Positions 55,283 to 64,000 of a stretch of DNA of 64,000 bases are shown piece by piece. Under the pieces are notes generated by a model. That model ran no database searches and was not told the DNA's origin. It saw only the letters and a program-made list of their open reading frames with translations. The stretch is from assembly GCF_002119665.1 (NCBI RefSeq), contig NZ_CP021111.1, positions 3,906,001-3,970,000 of the forward strand, written 5' to 3'. The stretch is from Bordetella genomosp. 13 (GTDB taxonomy: Bacteria; Pseudomonadota; Gammaproteobacteria; Burkholderiales; Burkholderiaceae_B). Every line of letters begins with the position of its first letter. The first letter of the stretch is position 1. Both the position numbers and the translations under genes were made by a program.

Positions 55283-55606
55283 ATGAAAAAGTGGCTGATC
55301 GCAGGCTTGGGCGCTGCCGGAATGCTGCTGTCCACCGCGGCACTGGCGCGCGTGGACATAGGCGTCAGCATCGGCATACCGGGATACGGCTACCCTGCCC
55401 CCGTGTATGTGGCGCCCCGCCCGGTATACGTGGCGCCGCCGCCCGTCTATGTGGCCCCGCCCCCGCCGGTGTATTACGCGCCGCCCCGCGTGGTGTATCC
55501 CGCGCCGGTCTATTACGGTCCGCGTTACTACAAAGACCGGGGACACCATCATCATCATCGGCGCGGCTGGGATCGAGGTCGTCATCACGGCTGGGACCGT
55601 CGATGA
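55283..55606 (+). CDS. exported proline/tyrosine-repeat protein with His-rich tail
   Basis: 107 residues. A signal peptide (MKKWLIAGLGAAGMLLSTAALA) is followed by RVDIGVSIGIPGYGYP. Then come five or six imperfect VYVAPPP/VYYAPPR repeats (about residues 43-80) and a basic, histidine-rich C terminus (HHHHHRRGWDRGRHHGWDRR). Similar low-complexity proteins are common in betaproteobacteria and probably sit in the periplasm or outer membrane. The histidine cluster could bind metal. Frames starting upstream at 55076 lack a signal. Confidence 0.78.
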   Translation: MKKWLIAGLGAAGMLLSTAALARVDIGVSIGIPGYGYPAPVYVAPRPVYVAPPPVYVAPPPPVYYAPPRVVYPAPVYYGPRYYKDRGHHHHHRRGWDRGRHHGWDRR

Positions 55607-55645
55607 GCTGCTCGCGCGGCCGCCCGACCGAGGGCGGGCCGATTC

Positions 55646-55675
55646 AAAAAAAACGCCGCCTCAGGGCGGCGTTTT
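55646..55675. terminator. bidirectional intrinsic terminator
   Basis: ACGCCGCC pairs with GGCGGCGT. The plus-strand stem is followed by TTTTC, and an A-run precedes it, so it works in both directions. It ends the VYVAPPP gene and may also stop the small minus-strand gene to the right. Confidence 0.75.
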
Positions 55676-55822
55676 CATGCCGGGTTCAAAGGACGCGGCA
55701 CGGGTACGGACATCGCGGACTGGCCGCCTGGGGCGGGCAACTGCCTGCCGTCGGTTTGAGACGTATTGACGCGGATCACATCGATCCAGCGACGCGGAGC
55801 GCTGGACGCGCGCCACCAACCA

Positions 55823-56068
55823 TTATGCGGACGCATGGGCAAACTCGGGTTCTCCGTTGAAACGCACACCATTGATCTTCTCGAAAATCTCTTGGCTGCC
55901 TTGCTCGGCATCGTCGCGATTCGTGTAAGACGCCAGGCCGGGAACCTGCCACATCTTCTCCGGTGCGGTGCCGCCGATGCGGCGTGTGCACACGCGGATT
56001 CCGAAACCGCGGTCTTCCTGGACTACAGTACAGCGCACCCGGAAATCGCCAATCGTTCGTGAAGTCAT
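55823..56068 (-). CDS. small conserved-looking hypothetical protein
   Basis: 81 residues (MTSRTIGDFRVRCTVVQEDRGFG), with GAGGAA eight bases upstream of the ATG. It ends EIFEKINGVRFNGEPEFAHAS. The chain looks like a compact alpha/beta domain. It has no signal peptide. I do not recognise the family. The good ribosome site and regular codon use make it a believable gene. Confidence 0.62.
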   Translation of the reverse strand: MTSRTIGDFRVRCTVVQEDRGFGIRVCTRRIGGTAPEKMWQVPGLASYTNRDDAEQGSQEIFEKINGVRFNGEPEFAHASA

Positions 56069-56238
56069 CGTTAGCTTCCTCTATTGAAATGACAGGGCAA
56101 TTTCGCCACCGGCGTAATTGTGCCGCAAACATCCGGCCCTTTTATTGCCCCTACACAATTGTTCACATCAATAGCACTCGCATTAACATCGCCAGCATAC
56201 GGGCCAAAAAAGACAGCCGTATGGCGTTGAAAAGCGCA

Positions 56239-56263
56239 CAAAGCCCGCACGTGGCGGGCTTTG
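56239..56263 (-). terminator. intrinsic terminator of serS
   Basis: CAAAGCCCGC pairs with GCGGGCTTTG around a 5-base loop, followed on the minus strand by GCGCTTTTC. It lies about 50 bases past the serS stop codon. Confidence 0.65.
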
Positions 56264-56313
56264 CGGGGAGAAGCGGAAACCGGGCCGACGCATGAACGCC
56301 GGCCCGGCGCAGG

Positions 56314-57768
<1,455 letters not shown>

Positions 57769-59109
57769 TCAGGACTTTTCGCGGCGTGCCTGTTTGTCCA
57801 GGTCGCGCAGAAAAGCCAGCTTCTGCTGGATTTTAGCCTCCAGGCCGCGATCGGTCGGCCGGTAGAACGCGGCACGCACCCCATCGGGAAAGTACTGCTC
57901 GCCCGCCGCATAGCCATGCGGCTCGTCGTGCGCGTAGCGATAGGCCTGTCCATGACCCAGCTGCTTCATCAGCTTGGTGGGCGCGTTGCGCAGATGCATG
58001 GGCACCGGCGCGCTGCCATGTTCGGCGGCGAACTTGCGGGCGGCGTTGTAGGCGTTGTAGACGGCGTTGGACTTGGCCGCGCAGGCCATGTAGACCACCG
58101 CCTGCGCCAGCGCCAGTTCGCCCTCGGGCGAACCCAGGCGCTCGTAGATGTCGGCGCCGTTGATGGCCAGCTCGGTGGCGCGCGGATCGGCCAGGCCGAT
58201 GTCCTCGATGGCCATGCGGACCAGTCGGCGCGACAGGTATTTGGGATCCGCGCCGCCATCCAGCATGCGCGCGAACCAGTACAGGGCGGCGTCCGGATCC
58301 GACCCGCGCACCGACTTGTGCAAGGCGCTGATCTGGTCGTAGAACGCGTCGCCGCCCTTGTCGAAGCGGCGCAGGTTCTGAGACAGCGAGGTCTCCAGCC
58401 ACGCGGCGTCGACCGTGTCGCGGCCCGCCGCCTGCGCGGATTCGGCCACCACCTCCACAGCGCTGATCAGCCGGCGCGCATCGCCGTCGGCCCAGGCCGC
58501 CAGCTGCTCGCGCGCGTCGGGCGTGAAGTCCAGCATGGCATCGGGCTCGCGGCCTTCGTTCAAAGCATGCACCGCGCGGTCCACCAGCTCGCCCAGTTCT
58601 TCGGCGCTGAGGGACTGCAGCACATACACGCGAGCACGCGACAGCAGCGCCGAGTTGACCTCGAACGAAGGATTCTCGGTGGTGGCGCCGATGAAGGTGA
58701 ACAGGCCGCTTTCCACATAGGGCAGGAAAGCGTCCTGCTGGGCCTTGTTGAAACGATGCACTTCGTCGACGAACAGGATGGTGCGACGGCCCTGCCCCTG
58801 AGCGACCTGGGCGGAGGTGACCGCGTCGCGGATGTCCTTCACGCCGCCAAGCACCGCGGAAATGGCGATGAAGTGGGCGTCGAAACCGTCGGCCATCAGC
58901 CGGGCCAGCGTGGTCTTGCCCACGCCGGGCGGGCCCCAGAAGATCATCGAATGCGGCCGGCCGGAATCAAACGCCACGCGCAGCGGCTTGTCGGGTCCGA
59001 GCAGGTGCGATTGCCCCACCACATCGGCCAGCGTGCGCGGCCGCAGGCGTTCTGCCAGCGGCACGTAGGGCCGGTGTGCGGGGTCGGCGGCGAACAGGTC
59101 TGGGCTCAT
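57769..59109 (-). CDS. rarA: replication-associated recombination protein A (MgsA/RarA AAA+ ATPase)
   Basis: 446 residues. Walker A is [14 protein letters not shown] near 55, and Walker B is [23 protein letters not shown] near 107, with sensor [22 protein letters not shown]. The C-terminal tetramerisation region has [33 protein letters not shown]. It acts at stalled replication forks. It is upstream of serS on the same strand. Confidence 0.95.
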   Translation of the reverse strand: MSPDLFAADPAHRPYVPLAERLRPRTLADVVGQSHLLGPDKPLRVAFDSGRPHSMIFWGPPGVGKTTLARLMADGFDAHFIAISAVLGGVKDIRDAVTSAQVAQGQGRRTILFVDEVHRFNKAQQDAFLPYVESGLFTFIGATTENPSFEVNSALLSRARVYVLQSLSAEELGELVDRAVHALNEGREPDAMLDFTPDAREQLAAWADGDARRLISAVEVVAESAQAAGRDTVDAAWLETSLSQNLRRFDKGGDAFYDQISALHKSVRGSDPDAALYWFARMLDGGADPKYLSRRLVRMAIEDIGLADPRATELAINGADIYERLGSPEGELALAQAVVYMACAAKSNAVYNAYNAARKFAAEHGSAPVPMHLRNAPTKLMKQLGHGQAYRYAHDEPHGYAAGEQYFPDGVRAAFYRPTDRGLEAKIQQKLAFLRDLDKQARREKS

Positions 59110-59251
59110 GGCAAAAACGGGTACGGCAAGGGCAGTCCCAATTACACCATGTCGGTGACAGCCGCTAGGGAAAGCCCCAACTGCCGTTTGTAAATTTATT
59201 TCAAGATAATCTTCAAAACCAGATTTTCCTGTAAAAAATTTCTAGCCCGTC

Positions 59252-60523
59252 ATGAACGACCGCCTTTCCTCTTCCCTACCGCTGGATGCCGATGGCAAAG
59301 GGCTGGGGGCCTTCCCCGCCGGCTGTACCGAAGGCCAGGTGGCATCGCTGGGCTGGAACCTGCTGGCCGAAGACGTCAGCCTGCCGGTGGCGGTGCTGTA
59401 CGAGACCCGCCTGCGGCACAACCTGCAGTGGATGCAGCAGTTCATGGCGGCCTACCAGGTCCATCTTGCGCCGCACGGCAAGACCACGATGAGCCCCGCG
59501 CTGTTCCGCCGCCAGATCGAGAACGGCGCCTGGGGCATCACGCTGGCCACCGCCCCGCAGGTGCGCACCGCCTATCGCCATGGTGTGCGGCGGGTGTTGA
59601 TGGCCAACCAACTGGTGGGGCGCGCCAATATGGCCATCGTGGCGCAGCTGCTGCGCGATCCCTCCTTCAGCTTCTACTGCCTGGTGGACTCGGCGGCCGG
59701 CGTGCGCCAGCTGGGCGCCTATTTTGCCGAGCAGGGCCTGCGGCTGCCGGTGCTGATCGAGCTGGGGGTGGAGGGCGGACGCACCGGCGTGCGCGACGAC
59801 GCCGGCCTGCACGACGTGCTGGCCGAGCTTGCAGCCTGGCCGGACAGCCTGGCGCTGGCCGGCATCGAGATCTATGAAGGCGTGCTGAAGGAAGAAGCCG
59901 GGATCCGCATCTTCCTGCGGCACGCCGTGGCCACGCTGCGCATGCTGGCCACCGGAGGCCTGCTGCGGCGCGACGGGCCGGCGCTGCTGTCCGGCGCGGG
60001 CTCGGCGTGGTTCGACGTGGTGGCCGAAGAGTTCTCGGGACTGGACATCGGCCAGCCGCTGGAGATCGTGCTGCGCCCGGGCTGCTATCTGACCCACGAC
60101 GTCGGCATCTATCGCAGCGCGGCCGAACGCATCGCGGCCAGCAATCCAGTGGCGCGCGACCTGCAGCCCGGCCTGCTGCCGGCCCTGCAGGTGTGGGCCT
60201 ATGTGCAGTCGCTGCCTCAGCCCGGCCTGGCCATCGTGGCGCTGGGCAAGCGCGACGCCGCCTTCGACGCGGGCCTGCCCGTGCCCGGCGCGCACCACCG
60301 CCCCGGCCGCGCCGCGCCGCTGCCGGCCCCGCCGCACTGGAGGCTGACCTCGATGATGGACCAGCACGCCTTCATGGAGATCGCTCCCGACGACGACATC
60401 CAGGTGGGCGACATGCTGGCCTTCGACATCTCGCACCCCTGCCTGACCTTCGACAAATGGCGCCAGCTGCTGCTGCTGGACGACCGGTTCGACGTGGTCG
60501 GCGTCGCGCATACCTATTTCTGA
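59252..60523 (+). CDS. D-threonine aldolase / D-serine dehydratase-like PLP enzyme
   Basis: 423 residues. It is a fold-type III (alanine racemase-like) enzyme. The PLP lysine lies in LAPHGKTTMSPALF near residue 76. The barrel is followed by a C-terminal beta domain with metal ligands His (MMDQHAFMEI) and Cys (ISHPCLTFDKW), as in eukaryotic-type D-serine dehydratase and low-specificity D-threonine aldolase. It is often annotated amino acid deaminase. The gene is followed 35 bases later by a dipeptide-type ABC transporter. This suggests it handles D-amino acids taken up as such or in peptides. The region upstream is AT-rich and may hold the promoter. Confidence 0.85.
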   Translation: MNDRLSSSLPLDADGKGLGAFPAGCTEGQVASLGWNLLAEDVSLPVAVLYETRLRHNLQWMQQFMAAYQVHLAPHGKTTMSPALFRRQIENGAWGITLATAPQVRTAYRHGVRRVLMANQLVGRANMAIVAQLLRDPSFSFYCLVDSAAGVRQLGAYFAEQGLRLPVLIELGVEGGRTGVRDDAGLHDVLAELAAWPDSLALAGIEIYEGVLKEEAGIRIFLRHAVATLRMLATGGLLRRDGPALLSGAGSAWFDVVAEEFSGLDIGQPLEIVLRPGCYLTHDVGIYRSAAERIAASNPVARDLQPGLLPALQVWAYVQSLPQPGLAIVALGKRDAAFDAGLPVPGAHHRPGRAAPLPAPPHWRLTSMMDQHAFMEIAPDDDIQVGDMLAFDISHPCLTFDKWRQLLLLDDRFDVVGVAHTYF

Positions 60524-60558
60524 CCCCGGCAGTTCGCACCCAAACTGGAGCACGATCC

Positions 60559-62109
60559 ATGAACTTCCGTATCTTGCGCGGCGGCCTGCCCGCGCTGCTG
60601 TTGGCCGGCGCGCTGGGCGCGGCCCCGTTGTCGGCCCTCTGTGCCGAACCTGTCCGAGGCGGGACCATCTCGGTGGCCACCATCGGCGAGCCGCCCACCC
60701 TGGACCCGATGGCCAGCACGGCCGACCTGGTGGGCATCCTGACGCAGCACATCTTCGAGACGCTGTACACGTTCGACGCGCGCTGGAACGTGACGCCGCT
60801 GTTGGCCGACAAGCTGCCCGACGTGAGCGCGGACGGCAAGATCTACACCATCGCGCTGCGCCAGGGCATCACCTTCCACGACGGCTCGGCCATGGACTCG
60901 GCCGACGTGGTGGCCTCGCTGAAGCGCTGGACGACCACGGCGTCGCGCGGGAAGCAGGCCGCGCCGCTGATCGCGGGCATCGAGGCCGTCGATGCTAATA
61001 CCGTGCGCATCACGCTGTCGCAGCCGTATGCGCCGCTCCCCGCCCTGCTTGCCATGAACAACGGTGCGGCGGTGATCCTGCCCGCCGAGAAGATCGCCAC
61101 CCCGCTGACGCAATTCGTGGGCACCGGCCCGTATCAGTTGAAGGCGCGCGTGCCCGACCAGTACATCCAGCTGACCCGCTACGACGGCTACGAGGCCCGC
61201 GCGGGCCAGCCCGACGGCTACGGCGGCGCGCGCAAGCAGTATCTGGATGAAATCCGCTTCGTGCCCGTGGCCAACGCGAACACCCGCGTGGAAAGCGCTG
61301 TGGCCGGGCAGTTCGCCTACGTCGACTCGCTGCCCGTGGAGTCGCTGGACAAGTTGAAGAACGGCCGGTCCGATCCGGTCATGCTGCGCCCCTTCGGCTG
61401 GCCGCGGCTGGTGTTGAACACCAGGCAGGGCATCATGTCGAACCTGGCGGTGCGGCAGGCGGTGCAGATGGCGCTGAACGACGAGGACATGCTGTACGCC
61501 GCGTTCGGCAACAAGAACTTCTACAAGCTCAACGGCGATCTGTATCCCGAAGGATATCCCTGGGCCACGCAGCTGGGCGGCAAGGTCTACAACAAGGGCG
61601 ATGCGGCGGGTGCGAAGAAGCTGGCCGACTCGGCCAATCTGCAGGACCGCACCATCCGCATCCTGACCAGCCAGCAGTACGAGTTCCACTACAAGATGGC
61701 GCTGGTGGCAGCCGAATACCTGAAGGCGGCCGGCTTCAAGGTCGACATGCAGGTGGTGGACTGGGCCACGCTCACGCAGCGCCGGCAGGATCCTGCGCTG
61801 TGGGACATCTTCATTACTCACAGCCCGTTCCTGCCCGAGCCGGCGCTGATCGACTTCCCCTCCAAGGACACGCCGGGATGGTGGGACACTCCGCGCCGCA
61901 ATGCCGCGCTGCAGGCGTTCAACCAGGCGAGCACCCAAGAGGCCCGCGTGGCGCGCTGGGCCGAGGTGCAGCAGGCCGTGTACGACGAAGTGCCTTTCAT
62001 CAAGGTCGGCGACTTCAACGCCCAGGCCGCGCGCTCGCCCGGACTGCAGGGCGTGGTGCCCGCGCCGTGGCCGTACTTCTGGAACGCCTGGAAGTCCAAC
62101 GCCAAGTAA
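60559..62109 (+). CDS. dipeptide-type ABC transporter substrate-binding protein
   Basis: 516 residues (MNFRILRGGLPALLLAGALGA), with a signal peptide cleaved near LCAEP. Family 5 (DppA/OppA) solute-binding signatures are present: GGTISVATIGEPPTLDPM, ADKLPDVSADGKIYTIALRQGITFHDGSAMDSADVV near 85 and LNTRQGIMSNLAVRQAVQMALN near 300. It sits between the deaminase-like gene and two permeases. The ligand is probably a peptide or related amine. Confidence 0.92.
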   Translation: MNFRILRGGLPALLLAGALGAAPLSALCAEPVRGGTISVATIGEPPTLDPMASTADLVGILTQHIFETLYTFDARWNVTPLLADKLPDVSADGKIYTIALRQGITFHDGSAMDSADVVASLKRWTTTASRGKQAAPLIAGIEAVDANTVRITLSQPYAPLPALLAMNNGAAVILPAEKIATPLTQFVGTGPYQLKARVPDQYIQLTRYDGYEARAGQPDGYGGARKQYLDEIRFVPVANANTRVESAVAGQFAYVDSLPVESLDKLKNGRSDPVMLRPFGWPRLVLNTRQGIMSNLAVRQAVQMALNDEDMLYAAFGNKNFYKLNGDLYPEGYPWATQLGGKVYNKGDAAGAKKLADSANLQDRTIRILTSQQYEFHYKMALVAAEYLKAAGFKVDMQVVDWATLTQRRQDPALWDIFITHSPFLPEPALIDFPSKDTPGWWDTPRRNAALQAFNQASTQEARVARWAEVQQAVYDEVPFIKVGDFNAQAARSPGLQGVVPAPWPYFWNAWKSNAK

Positions 62110-62167
62110 GTCCGCACGGCCAGCGGCAACCGCGCCGCCGGCCGTACGTCCTGTTTCGGGAGGTCTC

Positions 62168-63109
62168 GTGCTGCGTTATCTGTTGAACCGGCTGGTCGGC
62201 CTGGTGGCGGTGATGTTCATCGTGGCGACTATCGTCTTCGTGATCATCCGCATCACGCCCGGCGACCCCGCGGCCGTGATGCTGGGCCCGCAGGCCAGCC
62301 AGCAGGACATCACCGACCTGCGCGCCCGCCTGGGCCTGGACCAGCCGCTGCCGGTGCAGTACGTGCAATGGCTGGGCCAGTTGGCGCAAGGCGACCTGGG
62401 CCGTTCGATCTTCCTGGACAAGCCGGTGCTGGCCGCGCTGGCCGACCGCGCCGAGCCGACGTTCTGGCTGACCTTGATGGCGCTGTTGATCGCCAGCGCG
62501 ATCGCGCTGCCCGTGGGCATCCTGTCCGCGGTGAAACGCGGCACCGTGCTGGACCAGTCGGTGCTCAGTGTCTCAATGTTCACGTCCAGCGTGCCCAGCT
62601 TCTGGCTGGGGCTGCTGCTGATGCAGGTGTTCTCGGTGCGGCTGGGCTGGCTGCCGGTGGCGGGCTACGGCGGGCCGGACGCCAGCATGCTGACGCGCCT
62701 GTCGCACCTGGTGCTGCCGGCGGTGGTGCTGGGTCTGGTCAACTCGGCGCTCATTACCCGCTTCATCCGCGCCAGCATGCTGGACGTGCTGCGCGACGAC
62801 TATGTGCGCACGGCGCGCGCCAAGGGCCTGCCCGAAAGCAAGGTGATCCTGAAGCACGCGGTGCGCAATGCGTTGATCCCGATACTGACGGTGCTGGGAC
62901 TGACCACGGCGCTGCTCATCAGCGGCGCGGTCGTCACCGAGACCGTGTTCGGCCTGCCCGGCGTGGGCAGCCTGGTGGTGTCGGCGGTGCTGCGGCGCGA
63001 CTACCCGGTCATCCAGGGCGCCCTGCTGGTCATCGCCGCGATCTACGTCCTCATCAACCTGTTCATCGACCTGCTGTACCTCGTGGTCGACCCTCGGGTG
63101 CGCTACTGA
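62168..63109 (+). CDS. ABC transporter permease (DppB/OppB-like)
   Basis: 313 residues from GTG, with GGGAGG five bases upstream (LRYLLNRLVGLVAVMFIVATIVF). Six membrane segments are expected. The ABC-coupling EAA loop reads DDYVRTARAKGLPESKVILKHAVRNALIP. It pairs with the next permease. Longer frames to the left are shadows of the binding-protein gene. Confidence 0.93.
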   Translation: MLRYLLNRLVGLVAVMFIVATIVFVIIRITPGDPAAVMLGPQASQQDITDLRARLGLDQPLPVQYVQWLGQLAQGDLGRSIFLDKPVLAALADRAEPTFWLTLMALLIASAIALPVGILSAVKRGTVLDQSVLSVSMFTSSVPSFWLGLLLMQVFSVRLGWLPVAGYGGPDASMLTRLSHLVLPAVVLGLVNSALITRFIRASMLDVLRDDYVRTARAKGLPESKVILKHAVRNALIPILTVLGLTTALLISGAVVTETVFGLPGVGSLVVSAVLRRDYPVIQGALLVIAAIYVLINLFIDLLYLVVDPRVRY

Positions 63110-63112
63110 ACC

Positions 63113-63982
63113 ATGGCTATCGCGATGTCCACTCCCGCCAGCGGCGAGCGCTGGCAGATACTGCGCCTGATGGCGGCGCGCAAGACCGTGCTGATCAGCC
63201 TGGCCGTGCTGGCCGTGCTGGCGGGCGCGGCGGCGCTGGCGCCATGGATCGTGCCGTTCGATCCGTACAAGCTGTCCATCATGAATCGGCTGCAGGCGCC
63301 GGGCGCGGCGCACTGGTTCGGCACCGACGACTTCGGCCGCGACGTGTTCAGCCGCGTGCTGTACGGCGGCCGCCTGTCGCTGATGGTGGGCTTCCTGGTG
63401 GTGCTGCTGTCCGGGGTGCTGGGTCTCGCGCTGGGCCTGGTGGCGGGATTCTTCCGCGGCGCGGACAAGTTCGTGTCCCGCCTGATCGACGCCATGATGG
63501 CCTTTCCCGACATCCTGCTGGCCATCGCCCTGGTGGCGGCGCTGGGTCCGTCGCTGCTGAACGTCGTCATCGCGCTGGGCATCGTGTATGCCCCGCGGCT
63601 GGCGCGCATCGTCCGCGCGTCGACCCTGGTGATACGCGAGCTGCCCTTCGTCGAGGCCGCGCACGCGCTGGGCGTGCCCACGTGGCGCATCGTCACGGTG
63701 CACGTGCTGCGCAACCTGGTGTCGCCGCTGCTGGTGCAGGGCACGTTCATCTTCGCGTACGCCATCCTGGCCGAGGCCGGGCTGTCCTTCCTGGGCGTGG
63801 GCGTGTCGCCCGAGATCCCGACCTGGGGCACCATGATCAACGCCGGCCAGCAGTACATGGGCAAGGCCGACTGGATCATGCTGTTTCCGGGCATCGCCAT
63901 CGTGCTGTCCGTGCTGTCGCTGCAGCTGGTGGGCGACGGCCTGCGCGACGTGCTCGACCCGCGCCTGCGCAAGGAGTTGTGA
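63113..63982 (+). CDS. ABC transporter permease (DppC/OppC-like)
   Basis: 289 residues (MAIAMSTPASGERWQILRLMAARK), starting three bases after the previous stop codon. It has the DppC N-terminal layout (one helix, then HWFGTDDFGRDVFSRVLYGGRLSL) and an EAA loop FVEAAHALGVPTWRIVTVHVLRNLVSPLL. It completes the membrane channel. Confidence 0.93.
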   Translation: MAIAMSTPASGERWQILRLMAARKTVLISLAVLAVLAGAAALAPWIVPFDPYKLSIMNRLQAPGAAHWFGTDDFGRDVFSRVLYGGRLSLMVGFLVVLLSGVLGLALGLVAGFFRGADKFVSRLIDAMMAFPDILLAIALVAALGPSLLNVVIALGIVYAPRLARIVRASTLVIRELPFVEAAHALGVPTWRIVTVHVLRNLVSPLLVQGTFIFAYAILAEAGLSFLGVGVSPEIPTWGTMINAGQQYMGKADWIMLFPGIAIVLSVLSLQLVGDGLRDVLDPRLRKEL

Positions 63983-63983
63983 G

Positions 63984-64000
63984 ATGAGCGCCAGCAGCAG
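63984..64000 (+). CDS. start of next operon gene, probably ABC ATPase
   Basis: Only ATGAGCGCCAGCAGCAG (MSASS) is visible before the edge, directly after the DppC-like stop codon. A nucleotide-binding protein (DppD/OppD) is expected here from operon order, but nothing in the sequence shown proves it. Confidence 0.4.

Overview
The window is a GC-rich, densely coded bacterial chromosome segment. Several things point to a betaproteobacterium of the Alcaligenaceae, of Bordetella or Achromobacter type. These are a Bug-type periplasmic receptor, the gene orders ilvI-ilvH-ilvC-pssA and rpsO-pnp, the FixJ-like regulators, and many small lipoproteins. This is inferred from family content and style, not from a database match. 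No phage, CRISPR array, intact insertion sequence or replication origin was seen. Three tRNA genes are present: Ser-UGA, Leu-UAA and Ser-CGA.

Layout. 1-7.2 kb: the start of tpiA, a quinone oxidoreductase, tRNA-Ser, then a small catabolic locus. That locus holds an FMN hydroxy-acid oxidase with an RraA-type aldolase, a LysR regulator, a Bug receptor and a hydroxyisobutyrate-dehydrogenase-like enzyme. 7.2-10.1 kb: two tandem ParB-like-fold lipoproteins that are recent duplicates. 10.2-14.2 kb: tRNA-Leu, a LuxR-type regulator, a PIN protein, threonine dehydratase and a lipoprotein. 14.3-22 kb: housekeeping genes (pnp, rpsO, pssA and the ilvIHC branched-chain amino acid operon). 22.4-29.2 kb: a FUSC membrane protein, an MFS carrier, yaaA, 3-hydroxybutyrate dehydrogenase, a CPA2 antiporter and tRNA-Ser-CGA.

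29.2-34.1 kb is visibly less GC-rich and looks like an accessory insertion beside tRNA-Ser. It contains an outer-membrane protein, an AraC regulator, a DUF3313 lipoprotein and a DUF1254 protein, and it ends at a 53-base hairpin resembling an IS3-type terminus. 34.2-38.6 kb: a chemoreceptor, a methyltransferase, a DNA/RNA non-specific endonuclease, a lipoprotein and a Rid-family protein.

38.8-51 kb is the most interesting part. A LysR gene overlaps a 1448-residue AAA-ATPase/GAF/histidine kinase. Convergent to the kinase is a FixJ-type response regulator, and divergent from that regulator is an operon of three hydrolases (isochorismatase-like, alpha/beta hydrolase, YtcJ-like amidohydrolase), an MFS exporter, a XapX protein and a receiver-only regulator. 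The divergent promoter region carries two matching motifs, each oriented the same way toward its own gene.

51-56.2 kb holds small envelope proteins and a CSS-EAL phosphodiesterase. 56.3-64 kb carries serS, rarA, and an operon of a D-threonine-aldolase/D-serine-dehydratase-like enzyme with a dipeptide-type ABC transporter that runs off the right edge.
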